Source: Usnea hakonensis (taxonomy: Eukaryota; Ascomycota; Lecanoromycetes; Lecanorales; Parmeliaceae). Taken from it: a stretch of 64,000 nucleotides of DNA. Location: contig BLJB01000371.1 of assembly GCA_013423325.1 (NCBI GenBank), forward strand, positions 32,538 to 96,537, in the 5' to 3' direction. Position numbers and translations under genes: made by a program. Shown piece by piece: positions 1 to 11,417 of this stretch (its first letter is position 1; each line of letters starts with the position of its first letter). Under the pieces are notes generated by a model. That model searched no databases and was not told where the DNA came from. It worked only from the letters and a program-made list of their open reading frames with translations.

Positions 1-221
1 CAGCCTAGCCACTGCTGGTGGTGGTTTTCAAACGGAACGTGGTTCGTGGGCAGTAATGTTGTTTTGGGGTTTCTTGGTCAAATTTGGGGTGACGACATTC
101 TGCGATATCTCTTGGCTGATCTTGTTTGACAGCTGACCACCTTGAGAACGAAGTGCAGTCAATAATGGTTTCAAATTCTGGTGAAGTAGGCCTGGGTAGT
201 GTATGGTAGATAGCGAATGAA

Positions 222-1624
222 CTACGTATGATTGCTTGTTCGCCACATGCCACTAGTCAAAGGCCACTCGCCTTTCTTGTATATGTTCCAGGCTTTCTCC
301 ACTTCTTCGAATGCATCGTAGTCAAACAGCCAATGTGAAAGAACAGGGTCTGCAAGGGGATTTGGATAGCCATCGAATGGCTCATGCTCTGTCAGCTGGC
401 GGTCGCGTTCTTGTTGCAAGGGGCCATCGACCATGCCGTTGATAGTCCTTGTAGCCGAACTTCGATGTTTCACCTTCATCGTTCGGTCTTTGCGATGTCG
501 CTCAAAGATAGACAAAATGTCAGGTATTTGACATTTGGACTCCAGATATGACAGCAACCCAGCAAGGACCGCGGCATCTTCTATCGCTTGGGCGGCGCCC
601 TGTGCAAGGTATGGAAGCATGGCATGCGCAGAATCTCCGAGCAGGGTGAATCGACCTGCTGGATGAGTCCAGAAGGGCACATCGCTACATTCAACCAAGA
701 TCCATTTGCTGGCCTGTTGGGCGACATCCAATAATTTCTGAAATTTGTAGTCCCACTGCCTGACAGACTTCCTTATCTGATCCATATCTGCTGGCTGGGG
801 TCCAAACGTGGCTTGGGCGCCCGGAAAATCGGGACAAATGAGGACAAGATTGAGCAGACCATCCCCCAACATGTATGCTAGAGCGTGCGCCTCTGGGCCA
901 AGCCAGAAATGGATAGAGGGAGGATTCACCAAAGCCTCCAGGCTTGGGTCTTTCTGAAGCTTCTGTACCGGGATTACAGTTCGAAAAACAATGTCGCCGC
1001 TTGGGTGAGGTGGGTCAGGCTGCCCAAGCAGAGCATCTCGACAGAAAGATCTTTCCCCGTCTGCACCAATGATCAAATCGGCTTCCATATTCTTCCTACC
1101 CTCTAGCACTATCGATGGCTGATCGAAGTTGATGCTCTCAATCACCGAGCCCAATTGTATCATGACTCCCAGCTCTTTCGCTTGCTCAACAAGTGCCTTG
1201 AGGTATTCAGCTCTGTGTATGACTAGGTAGGGAGCGTGGTAGGTTTGGAGCATCGACGGGACGAGGAGCTGCTTTGTCAACAAGTGATCATCCTTGTAGG
1301 AGTGTATTGCGATGTCATGGGGCTGCACAGCCCGTGAGATGATATCCTCCAAAATGCCCCACTTGTTCAGGATCTTCGAGGCGTTTGGAGGCACCTGTAT
1401 GCCAGCACCGATCTTGAGCGCTGAAAATGAGCAGCTGAGACTTATATAGACACACAAGACCACATGCGTACCTCCCGAAGCTCTGGCATTCGTTCAAGAA
1501 CGACCACGTCGTGGCCAGCTTTCCTGATGCCAATCGCAGCAGCGAGTCCGCCTAAGCCAGCACCTACCACAATGACATTGCAGCGTGGTCTGCATTTCTT
1601 CTGCTCTCCCTCTTTCTCCGACAT
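222..1624 (-). CDS. FAD-dependent monooxygenase (salicylate hydroxylase-like)
   Basis: A flavoprotein aromatic hydroxylase of the kind that inserts one oxygen atom from O2 using NAD(P)H. Two exons: 1472-1624 and 222-1412, joined over a 59-nt GTACGC...AAG intron (1413-1471), giving about 447 residues, normal for the family. The N-terminus carries the FAD-binding glycine motif VVGAGLGGLAAAIG at about residues 19-32. Near residue 168 is the IGADGERS (DG) motif, and near 300 the LLGDSAHAMLPYLAQGA (GD) motif that binds the flavin ribityl chain. The splice joins ELRE to IGAGIQVPPNAS, which restores the usual family sequence. The stop of the O-methyltransferase gene lies 587 bp upstream on the same strand, so the two probably tailor one aromatic or polyketide product; that is inference, since no backbone synthase is in view. 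Substrate unknown. Confidence 0.88.
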
Positions 1625-2210
1625 GATTTATCTGTTATGGTTCGATGCTGGTTTGAAGGCCCTCCCTCAATAGCGACTATCTGCCTCCCCAGCCAGACGC
1701 CTAGCTTGGAAAGATCCTAATACGGAGATCGACTTCGGCATGGACGTAAGCCCAACTCCCAAGTGTAGAGACTGTCCTATGTCCATCCTCTGTAGCTTAG
1801 TCAGAGCAGTTGTGGAAAGTCTCTCGGTCATGATGCTCTTTTGGGCCAGCAGGGCGTTGAGGTTGGACGGCACAGCTCAGAGGGTTGCAGGCAGCTAGAA
1901 AGAGTTGGCAGCAGCCAATTCCGTCAGCTGATCTGACACCGTGAACGGTTGGCAGTAGTTGGCATACTTGAAGGATTTCGTGCACTTTGGTAGGAATGGA
2001 ACAGAAATGAAGTTTCGGCTATTAAGTTGGCGTCATGTATGTAATATTTTAGAGGGGCAGGGGTATGGAACGAATATTGCCGTGGCATCAAGCTCGCATA
2101 TTCCGACAGACATCGACGCCAGCCTGACTATGATGATCCAAAGAGTCTTTACTATCAAGAAGACGCGGATAACTTATATTACAGCAGTACCGCAGTCGTC
2201 TTCGAAATCC

Positions 2211-3640
2211 TCACTTTGGTACAGCCACAATGATGCTGTCGCGAAGCTCCGGAGTATAGGTGTAGATCTGCTTGATCTTCAAGCCAGCCGCTTCCAACAT
2301 GGAGTACCACTGCTTCTCCGTCCTCTCCATAGCTGCTAGTCCCGCCATCATTGCGAGGTCGAGCTGTGTTGCACGCCAGTGTGCCCCCCGATTTGGTAGC
2401 ACCATGTCATCGATCAGGATCACAGAATCTCCATTCATAACCTTGATTATTTGGTTCAAAATGATGATACATTTATCATCAGGCCAATCGTGCATGATGT
2501 TACGCAGGTAGTAAGCTCTAGCACCTGAAGCATAGTCAGAACACGAAGGCGCAATGCAAGGATGTCACGTCAAGATATCGCCTACCTTTGATGGGCTGAT
2601 CCGTCATGAAATCATGGATAGTGTGCTCTACGCCGTCACATTGGATTGCTTGAGCGATTGCGGGAGGCAGGTCTTGATTGACGACTCGCCCAGGGGCATG
2701 AGGAAGTCTTTGCTTAAGGGCGAGGCACATATGGCCGATGCCACCACCAACGTCAACAAAGAGTGGGGTTTCGGGCGTCAACCCGTGACAGAGTTCCTTC
2801 TCAAAGGGATAGACATCGAGAAATATCTTCTGCCCCTCGCGATTGGCCATCATCCATTGGAGAAAGTTGTCAAAGCGTGACGGTACCGCTAAGGCCCAAT
2901 CAAAGGGCATTAGGTCGGTTCTGTGACCTTTTTGGAAAGGACTGTGGGCGGCATCGGACGGATTCTGGTACTTGGTTTCAGCGAGGAACTCGGGTAGGAC
3001 CTGCCAACAAGGTAGTATATTGTCGTGGCTGTAGAGAATGCTGTTAGATAACCTCATCAGGCTGCTTCGATATGTGAACCTCACTTGTGATAAATGCCGG
3101 CCTTGAGTCCCGGCACACTGAGAGTCTTGGTGATGTTGGTGGCAGCCCATTGATCTTCGCCAACCTCATCAATCATGCCTACGCTGGCCAAATATCGTAG
3201 GATACGTCCTTTGACAGTCCATTAGCATCGCAGACTTTTAGTCTGGCAAATTCATGGACAGTCTCCATACCGAGGAGGACATGGTTTACTTGTGTTGTTT
3301 CTGCGAGCTGTTCTGTGGTGTAGGTCGAACCCTCGTCTTTACTCAAGATTTCGAACAATTTGAGGTCACTAGCGATTCTAGCAGCGGTTGTCTGAAGTGA
3401 CTAGAAGGATACGTTAGCCAAATTTAGAACCTAAAACCGACACGCTGTACTCTAGGGTCATACAATGTATGTAATGCGCTGAATAGAGTCTCCTGGGGAC
3501 TCAAGGGTAAAGGCGGCATTTCTTGTAGCCTCGAAGAGAGCCTTACGGGATTTCTCGTCCTTGATGTCGGAAGCCTTGATGCCTTGTAGCTGCTTTACCA
3601 AAACGGCAATGTTCGTTTCATCCGATGTGGTAGTGCCCAT
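2211..3640 (-). CDS. SAM-dependent O-methyltransferase, class II plant/fungal type
   Basis: Transfers a methyl group from S-adenosylmethionine to a hydroxyl on a small aromatic metabolite. Five exons were reconstructed: 3464-3640, 3271-3400, 3085-3208, 2586-3028 and 2211-2524, with introns of 56-63 nt all GT-AG and in phase, giving about 395 residues. Exons 2 and 3 encode the dimerisation/winged-helix region (LQTTAARIASDLKLFEIL, then RILRYLASVGMI). Exon 4 holds the SAM-binding motif LFVDVGGGIGH near residue 236. Exon 5 starts the catalytic stretch YYLRNIMHDWPDD, whose histidine is the expected general base, and ends in ELRDSIIVAVPK. It sits directly upstream of the FAD monooxygenase on the same strand, a common pair in fungal secondary metabolism. 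Confidence 0.88.
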
Positions 3641-4864
3641 CTTGTAGTATCGGGACGGCTGCTCTAGAGAGGTGGGAAGAATTGAATTATGGTGGTTGAG
3701 GAAGATGGAATGAGAGCCGGGGTGAAGCTAGGGGCTGAGTAGTCGATACCAGGGGTGCGAACATATATGGTAAAGAATAAGTATAGTCAGCATCATGTTG
3801 ACAAGAGTTGACACCATTAATACGGTGCCTCTTTCCCTTGAAAAAGCATCGAGTCAATTGAAGATGTGAGTGCAGAGTACCCTCGATTTTCCATCTTGAT
3901 GCCACGGGTTTTGAAAAAGGCTTTAAATTTCCTCCTGCCAAAGCTGCCCCCCAAGCGATCATCGGTCAGACTTACAGATCAGGAATCTCTAACCCCCTCA
4001 ATAGACAATGTGGCCCAATATATATCTGTGGCTGCTGCAAGCCTCCAGGAAACCACCAATCCTACTGGACAAACGCTACCCTCCTTCGCTTTAAGCGATT
4101 TCCTTAAACCTTTTTCCTTACTACCAAATTCTCCCCGTGCTCGTACTCTACTCCTCGCTGCTGCTGCATTTCTCAAGTGGGGTATGCTGACAAGTGTGAG
4201 CGTCAAGTCTTCTCATTCGCCCTTAGTCATCATGCGATTTTGTTAGTCTTCCATGCTCATGCAGGTTTGATCCTTCGTAGGCACTGCGCCCCAACCATTT
4301 CTCAGCTCATACGCATCATGCATGTCAGCAAACTTATGCACATGCACGCGCACCACGCACTCTTCTTACTCATATGTTCTCAAATTCACACGCGAGGCCG
4401 TATCACGCTACCTCGGCCCTTACGGAGTACTCTGACCTCAATTTGCTTTCCTCAAAGTAGCAGGCTCGGTTATGAGACAGAGCCTCCATACAGTATAGTC
4501 TCAAGAGACTATTATGGCAGCGCCGAGAAAGCGCCATTCCTCATGGATCACATGTGCACTGTCAGTCTCTGGAGAGATGGCATCCTACTCGTTTCCTTTG
4601 CCGCATTTCCAACAGAAGGCTGTTAATAGACACACATCTCGTTATACTCTAAGCAGCTTGGCTCCATGTACACAGACGCCGTGCCACATGTCATCGTGGC
4701 AATGATATTTCCTGTTCGTGAGCTGCAGCGTTCTAGCCAGAAATGTACGGCAATAAAATCAACTGAACGCCGTCAGCTTCCTCTATGCACCTCTATCCAT
4801 TTCACTCCTGCCCCTTATCCAAACCTCTGCGACTTCACTCGCTGCTCGATCTCCGAGATCTCAG
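3641..4864. other. Intergenic region between divergent O-methyltransferase and rhodopsin-like genes
   Basis: About 1.2 kb without a supportable gene. Several short open frames occur on both strands, but none shows a domain, signal peptide or codon pattern that stands out. It should contain the promoters of the two flanking divergent genes. Confidence 0.5.
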
Positions 4865-6326
4865 ATGGAACCGTTACCGCGTCCCACCGATGGCGATCGG
4901 AACCGGGGCCCACAATTGCTTGCCATGTGGTGGACCGAGCTTTCAATCTGCGTCATCATGGTGATCTTGCGCTTCTATTCGCGATACAAGCTCAAGAACT
5001 TTGGAACCGACGACTGGCTAATGCTGACAGCTCTTGTAAGTAGCAAGACTGACTCTCCCTAAAACAACCAACACTGCTAAACCGCACCCGTCAGATCTTG
5101 TACATATCCACAACAATATGTGAAACATTCGCCGCAACAGACGGCGGAGGGCGACATCTCTACTACCTGAAGCCGGCGGATATCCAAAAGGTCACCAAGA
5201 TCACCTGGATCGAGAATCCATTGGGTATCATGGCTCTAGCAATAGCGAAAATGTCCGTCGCCTTCCTGATCCTGCGGCTCATAGGGCCATCGACTAGATG
5301 GCGCAAATGGTCTCTGTACTTGAGCATTGTCCTTACATTCGTTATTGGAGCTCTGGCCAGCATCTTAACGTTTGCGCAATGCAACCCACCGCGCGCTTTG
5401 TGGGAGCCGACTGAGGTCCCCGACGCCAAGTGCTGGAAGCCGAGTGTCCAAAGTGACTTTGCGATCTTCACTGGAGGTAAGTTTGAGAGTGGCGGGCATA
5501 GCCTGTATGAGCTGTCGCTGATACGTCGTAGCTTACTATACCTTTATTGACATGTTCCTCGCCCTACTCCCCATCACCTTCATCTGGAACTTAAATATAC
5601 AACGTGAGCGCAAAATCGCTTTAAGCATACTCCTCAGCCTAGGCGTCTTGTACGTCCTCTCCCCACCCCAGCCCTTAAGAGCCCCCCCCCCCTTAACACC
5701 CCCCCAGCGCCGGAATATGCTCCGCCGTCAAAGTCGCCTACCTCCACGAATTGAGTTCCCGCGCCGACTTCACCTGTAAGTCCACCCGCCTGATCACCCC
5801 ACCCCGCTCCCTCTTCCCCCCCACATCCCCCGCTAACCTCCCTCCCCCAGGGGCAACCTACGACCTCGCCGCCTGGACCGGCGCCGAACTATTCCTCCTC
5901 ATAGTCTGCGCCTGCGTCCCGACTCTAAAACCCCTCTACGAGCACCTCCGCTCATCACCCATCTTCAGTTTCTCCTACTTCACCTCCAAACGCTACGCCT
6001 CGGATCGCAAACACTACTACGGTTTCGACGGCAACAAAAGCCCCCCGAAACCCCATTACTACGGCGGTGGGCACTCCGACGGCAGTGCGCCGGGACGACG
6101 TGATAAGGGGGTGGGGGTGTCGGCGAAAGTGATTGCGTCCTCGGATGCCGGGTTTGATGCTTGGGATGGTGGGGATCGGAATGCGCTGATTGGGTTGGGG
6201 AGGATTGGTGTGCAGAGGGGGTGGGAGGTGGAGAGTGGGAGGGGGTCGGATGCGGGGACGAGGGAGGCGGTGGAGGGGGCTGCGCGGTTGGATGGGAAGA
6301 AGGGGAGAGGGGATGATGTTGTTTAG
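4865..6326 (+). CDS. Fungal rhodopsin-like seven-helix integral membrane protein (Pth11-related)
   Basis: Five exons (4865-5035, 5095-5476, 5532-5649, 5708-5775, 5851-6326) separated by GT-AG introns of 55-75 nt give 404 residues. The protein has the hallmarks of the fungal family of seven-helix proteins with a rhodopsin-like domain: helix 1 (MWWTELSICVIMVILRFYSRY), the FGTDDWLML signature before helix 2, a helix containing IAKMSVAFLILRLI, a loop with paired cysteines (FAQCNPPRALWEP, KCWKP), and the last helix ending CACVPTLKPLYEHL. After it comes a glycine-rich, probably cytosolic tail of about 120 residues. Members are thought to act as surface receptors or sensors, but ligands are mostly unknown. 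The third intron is C-rich (poly-C near 5690). Confidence 0.85.
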
Positions 6327-6527
6327 GGAATGGGCATGGCCACGGGTGATGGAGCTTGTGGTTTGGCTTTGTATATATTTGTAAGCTGTATTGCAGTGGT
6401 TTCTGTCGTTGGAGGCTTTCCGTGTATAATATATCTCCAAGAAATCTAATTCTCGGAAGATGGCATTCATCAATAAACAAAGTCAATGAACAACATAGAA
6501 TAATATACCACATGAAACCAATACCTC

Positions 6528-7708
6528 CTACACCCTCTGCCCAAAAAACTCCATAAACCCTCTCGCCTCACCCCCCAAATACTCCTTCATCTCAACCCCC
6601 GCGTTCAACCCCTCCCCATCATCCCTCAAATCGAACGTTCGCTCCGCCCCCACCGCAATCGCTCTCCCTACCCACTCTCATGATTAGCCAAGCGTACCCC
6701 AAAAAACACCCCCACCCCCACCCCCCTCTCCCCCTCCCACTTCCCCCCCAAACAAAACTCACCAACAACACCCTCATCAACCACACACCTAACCGCCGCC
6801 ATCGCCACATCACCCGCCTCCCCCACCGGAAAGCCCTCCCTACGACAAAGATCCGCCAAGCCTTTAGACATGGGCGTATCCATAACCCAGGGCGCAATGA
6901 GATTGATTCTGTAGCCCAGGTCCTGGAACTTGGATCTGGTGGCGCGGAAGAGGCCTCTAGTGGCCCATTTGGAGGCCGTGTAGTCGGCGGCGTCGATCTC
7001 GAGGTAGGCTGCGAGGGAGGCGATGAGGAGGAGGCATTTTCGGAACGGAGGGGGGGGAGACGACGAAGAAGAAGAAGAAACAGAAGAAGAAGAAACAGAG
7101 GAAGAAGGGGATGCAAGGGCAAAGTAATGCTGGGCGAGTTTGCTAGTGTAGTAGCTGCCTTTGATATTGACGTCAAAATTGAGATCCGCGCTTTGGGGCA
7201 GCGGGGGATCGTTTTCCAAAGAGGGCGGGTCTTCGTTTGGGGGGATGAAAGGGGATCCACCGACACCGGCGGCGGCGACGACGATGTCGATGGTGCTGTG
7301 GGGGGAGGAGTGTGAGATAGCGGTTTTGAAGGCGGTGATTTGAGAGTGCCAGTTTGTTACGTCGGTGGATATGTAGTTGAGGCTAGGTAGGGTGGTTCAG
7401 AGAATGTTTTGATTGTGGGGGTTGAGGAGATAGATACTGTAGTCCTTTTTTACGCAATGCTTCCACGAGGGCTTCGCCTGTTTGTTTGTTGATGTCCGCG
7501 ATTGTGACTTTGGCTCTACGTGTTGTTGGCCTTTGGTATATAGAGTAGAGTAGAGATATCTGAAGAATGGGCGTATGCCCTACCCGTTCTCTGCAAAGCT
7601 GGTAGCAATTAAAGCTCCCAAGCCTGAGGCTCCGCCGGTGACGAGGACATTTTTATCTTTCAATACGGAAAAATCCAAGGTCTTTGATAGATCAGCGATG
7701 GGTGTCAT
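6528..7708 (-). CDS. Short-chain dehydrogenase/reductase
   Basis: Classical SDR oxidoreductase, NAD(P)-dependent, of the 15-hydroxyprostaglandin-dehydrogenase-like group. Four exons: 7584-7708, 7438-7515, 6763-7382 and 6528-6667; introns of 68, 55 and 95 nt; 320 residues. The cofactor motif TGGASGLG is at about residue 24, NIKGSYY supplies the structural Asn, and IASLAAYLEIDAADYTASK supplies the catalytic Ser, Tyr and Lys with the usual Ser-to-Tyr spacing. Odd point: a Ser/Pro-only stretch of about 25 residues sits between the NIKG helix and the catalytic strand, encoded by a GA-rich microsatellite on the plus strand near 7050-7105. It looks like a slippage expansion in a surface loop. Substrate unknown. 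The start was chosen because it places the glycine motif at the usual distance. Confidence 0.82.
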
Positions 7709-8062
7709 GATGGTTGAAGGTGCCTGGGGTAACGTATGGCAAGGTACTTTACTTTAGGTAGATTACCCCTCATAGATACCTCTCGATAAGGTAAAGTACC
7801 CGAAACTTTAAGGTTCAAGGCGTTTTTAGCGTGTCTGGGGAAAGAAGGAATTATCCAAATTCAGATCCAGATCAACTTTCTTTTTCTTCATCATTATCAT
7901 TCTTTACCTTACCATACCATACCTTACTTTACTTCAACTTACCTTACCTTTCCTTGTTCTTTTTCTTTTTTTACGCGTCATCACTTACTTTCATTCTTTC
8001 GTCCTTTCAACACAGATGCCCTTCCCATATCCGTCCCCATCTTCATCTTCATCTCCATAGCC
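7709..8062. promoter_or_regulatory. Shared spacer of SDR (-) and YVC1-like (+) genes; pyrimidine-rich leader
   Basis: A 354-bp divergent spacer. It contains repeated TACCTTAC-type motifs (7890-7950) followed by a T/C-rich tract up to the YVC1-like start codon, typical of a fungal 5' leader. No coding signal. Confidence 0.45.
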
Positions 8063-10195
8063 ATGACAAGGACAAGGACACATAGTGGTGGAGAGGCGGA
8101 ACCTCTAATCGCACATGAAGAAGATGAAGAGCATCACTATCAAGGTCCCACCGGCCCAAATCCTTACGCAGATCTACCCATCTATACAACCATCCATCGA
8201 GTCCGCCACGAGCTCATCAACAGCATTGATGATCCCTATAGTTTGGATCAATTGAGAGCCCCAAGGATAAATGTTACCATTGTCAGACCCTTGGTCGACC
8301 GTCTCTGGGACGAAAAAGACGTCTCCATCATCTACTGTCTGCTCGTGAACAAGCTCTACTTCCTTCGCGAACAAGCATTCGAGGCCCACCAAACCATCAC
8401 TACCACTCTGGCACATCTGTGCGAATTGACCGCTGCCAAAATGCTCAGGCGTTTCGATGAGCACCATCCAGGACGCGATGGAATGCTTTTACTTGCACAC
8501 ATACTCGTCGCCGGATTTGAACCATTCCAGAATGCGCCCCGGGAGATCCAACGAGTCCACAGCTATGCCAACTCATCCAGCGTCCTAAAGCGGGGACACA
8601 GGATTGGCAAATCCACGGTCCTGGAGATCGCCATCATCTCGGAGAGTAAGATCTTCTTGAGTACGCCGTCATGTCAAAAGGTGATGGAAGCCATCTACGT
8701 TGGCCGTGTCGTCTACACCCCGTCATCCTTCATCGATATAATACCCGACCACTACAAGTATAAGCCCATCACACTGTACTACCCTAAAAAGGCCCCAGTC
8801 CTCAACCAGTATAGGCTCATGGTCCCCCGAACAAGGAATGCTCTAGATATCTGCCAATTTGTGGCCCTTCTGATACTCTATATCCTCGCCATGGAGCACC
8901 GCGACCATGATGAATATACCAAGTCCGAGCTTATCTATGGTATTTATGCGACAGGCTGGGCACTAGACGAGTTTGCCTCCATCTTGGAACATGGATGGAA
9001 GTGTTATACGCAGAATCTTTGGGCCTTCCTGGACTTCACCTTCATTATCATCCATCTCGTCTATCTTGTCCTTCGCTTCTATAGCTTAGTGACGAGTGGT
9101 AATCGATCTGGTACAACAGCACTTGATATCCTATCGGCAGCGGCACCCGTGCTGATACCACGCTTGGCTTTTAACCTACTCTCGGAGAATATGCTTTTCG
9201 TGTCCCTGCGAGCCATGATAGCGGATTTCACAGTCCTTACCTTGTTAGCAATGTGGTGCTTTGGGGGATTCCTGCTCAGCTTGGTGTGGATAGGCAAGGG
9301 CGATCATCCGCCCATCACCATTTCCAAGTGGATGCTATTTGTCTGGTTCGGCCTCGACGGGACTGGGATCCAAAAGTCAGTCGAATTCCATTGGCTTATC
9401 GGACCAATCCTGATGGTCACCTTCGCCTTCTTGGGCGATACGCTCTTCCTCACCATCCTCGTATCGATGCTCAGCAACACTTTTTCCAAAATCGCGTCCA
9501 ATGTGGCAGCAGAGATCCAGTTCAGAAGAGCAGTCCTCACCTTTGAAGGGGTCAAGAGCGATGCAATCTTCAATTATCAGCCGCCTTTTAACATCCTAGC
9601 TTTGCTTATCCTCCTGCCTCTCAAGATGGTTGTCACCCCACGCTGGTTTCATAAGATCAATGTTGCAGCTGTACGAACGATCAACGGGCCGCTCCTCTTG
9701 GCCATCAATGTGTACGAGCGCAAGCGTCTGTGGGCCACGAAGCCGATGAACATTCTGGGCAAACTGGGCTCATTTGAATTTTCACGCTTTTCCGTACACG
9801 CAGACATACAAGCAGTCTTTGACTCTGACCCGCCCCAATACATCCAAGACGAGATTACTGAAGCCGAAGAGAACCCTATATCTGGGGATCTTAATGGCAA
9901 GGCCGCAAGCAGATCAGAGAGCAAACACAAGGGTCCCCGGAAACAAGCCAAGCGAAAGGATTCGATGGCGGCGATGGACGGCTTGGCGGCACACGTAGGT
10001 GAGGGTTTACATGGACACGATATCAGTGAGCTTGTAAGCAGACTGGAAGCCTTGGAGAATGCTACCAAACGAATTGAGAACATGGTAAAGCGAATTGGGC
10101 AGGATTTGGGAAGTGACAGCAGTGGCAGTGATTTGTCACGAGCTCGAACGGCCGATGACATCAACGAGAACACAGAGACCGCGGAGAACACGTAA
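8063..10195 (+). CDS. yvc1: TRP-type vacuolar cation channel, Yvc1-like
   Basis: Intronless gene of 710 residues encoding a nonselective, calcium-conducting channel of the fungal TRP family; yeast Yvc1 releases vacuolar calcium. An N-terminal cytosolic domain of about 260 residues (VTIVRPLVDRLWDEKDVSIIYCLLVNKLYFL and a FEPFQNAPREIQR segment) precedes the membrane region from about residue 265 to 485. That region includes the helices ICQFVALLILYILAM, WAFLDFTFIIIHLVYLVLRFY, FTVLTLLAMWCFGGFLLSLVW and GPILMVTFAFLGDTLFLTILVSML. The pore region probably lies around WMLFVWFGLDGTG. The C-terminus is basic and ends in a short amphipathic coiled coil (ISELVSRLEALENATKRI). Location and function follow from the family, not from the sequence alone. 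Confidence 0.82.
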   Translation: MTRTRTHSGGEAEPLIAHEEDEEHHYQGPTGPNPYADLPIYTTIHRVRHELINSIDDPYSLDQLRAPRINVTIVRPLVDRLWDEKDVSIIYCLLVNKLYFLREQAFEAHQTITTTLAHLCELTAAKMLRRFDEHHPGRDGMLLLAHILVAGFEPFQNAPREIQRVHSYANSSSVLKRGHRIGKSTVLEIAIISESKIFLSTPSCQKVMEAIYVGRVVYTPSSFIDIIPDHYKYKPITLYYPKKAPVLNQYRLMVPRTRNALDICQFVALLILYILAMEHRDHDEYTKSELIYGIYATGWALDEFASILEHGWKCYTQNLWAFLDFTFIIIHLVYLVLRFYSLVTSGNRSGTTALDILSAAAPVLIPRLAFNLLSENMLFVSLRAMIADFTVLTLLAMWCFGGFLLSLVWIGKGDHPPITISKWMLFVWFGLDGTGIQKSVEFHWLIGPILMVTFAFLGDTLFLTILVSMLSNTFSKIASNVAAEIQFRRAVLTFEGVKSDAIFNYQPPFNILALLILLPLKMVVTPRWFHKINVAAVRTINGPLLLAINVYERKRLWATKPMNILGKLGSFEFSRFSVHADIQAVFDSDPPQYIQDEITEAEENPISGDLNGKAASRSESKHKGPRKQAKRKDSMAAMDGLAAHVGEGLHGHDISELVSRLEALENATKRIENMVKRIGQDLGSDSSGSDLSRARTADDINENTETAENT

Positions 10196-11417
10196 GAATC
10201 CGGGGACGTACCAACTACTGGACATATCATACGCTGAGTGCGTGTCTTCTGCCTTGTTTATTCGTATACCGTAACTGGAGTCACATTATTCACCTTCCCG
10301 TTCCTACTCATGAGTACGTTGCGTCATATGAAAGTTTCTTTGCTTTTCCCTAAGAAGCGGCTTCTTTGAACCAAATTTCAGCGTGATCATCGGGATTTGG
10401 CCGTTCTGTTCTTAAATGAGACGTGCATTATGGAGGCAGGAGAAGAAATTGCAAGCCACTATTACGCGCATCTTTCAAGTGAAGCAGCTATGTTCCGTTT
10501 GACACGTTGAGCACGATCAAGCCAATCATGCACCACCTGCAATGACCTTCCTTTTTGGCAGATTACCTCATGGGAAAGACGTATTCATTTGACAAGACTC
10601 TTATGGCCCCCCACGTCACGTACTAACTTGTGCACAGGATCATCGATACCCGCTCTGGAAGTCTGTACTTAGTTCGAACTTACGCAGCTCCTTCTCACTG
10701 CTCCGATACCGCCCTCCGAGTCCGAACACGCTTCTGGGGACCCTGAAACATCGCATCAAGGCAGAGAGTTATTCTAGCGTAAGCGCTACTCCAGTCGCGA
10801 GCCTGCGCTTATATCGCGCGCCCTCTTGGCTGGCCTCGTGGGCTCTGTATGCCAAAGTATTCGACAATGCTGATTGAGGATTGAATTCGATGCCACCCTG
10901 TCGTACCCACTCTCGCGGGTTGCCGCATCCCACGAAAAGTCTCCCGTTGGCTTGATTAGCCTTCTAATCTCGACCCTAAACTTACGTCGGATCGGCCGCC
11001 CTCGGGTTCCTGGTTTCTGAAGGTCTACCCAATCCATATACCCACGTGGCGTTGGATGACAACTCTATATCTTCAACTTCCGGGCTAGTTTGGCGAGCAT
11101 CGAACAAAGTCCATTTTTGTGGAAAAGGTCATGGGTGAATGAGCGGTAAGCCAACATAATCCTGTAATGCGCCAGTGGCGTCAATTCGTATAAAGTCGGG
11201 ATTGAGTAGCTGTATCTTGTTGTACATGCAAGGTAGTCTTCGTCTCCGGGAAGAGTATTCATACACCTTCGTTTTTGGACAATCCTCTTCGGTTATCGAA
11301 ATTCTCCTACAACGTCTCGTTCTTTGAAGACTCATTCAGTTTGACCGCATTGCTGCAACTCTCGCTCTTGACCCGACTGTTCCCTTGACATTGACAAACA
11401 CTGCACTGCTGAAAGAT
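10196..11417. other. Intergenic region, no gene recognised
   Basis: About 1.2 kb. Short open frames on the minus strand (10786-11037 and 11065-11335) show no recognisable domain and overlap each other in different frames, so they are not called. The last few hundred bases should hold the promoter of the secreted-protein gene. Confidence 0.5.

Noticed and set aside
5..253. Minus-strand open frames at the left edge (82 and 72 codons)
   Set aside because: They overlap each other in different frames and show no domain; they lie in the 3' flank of the monooxygenase gene.
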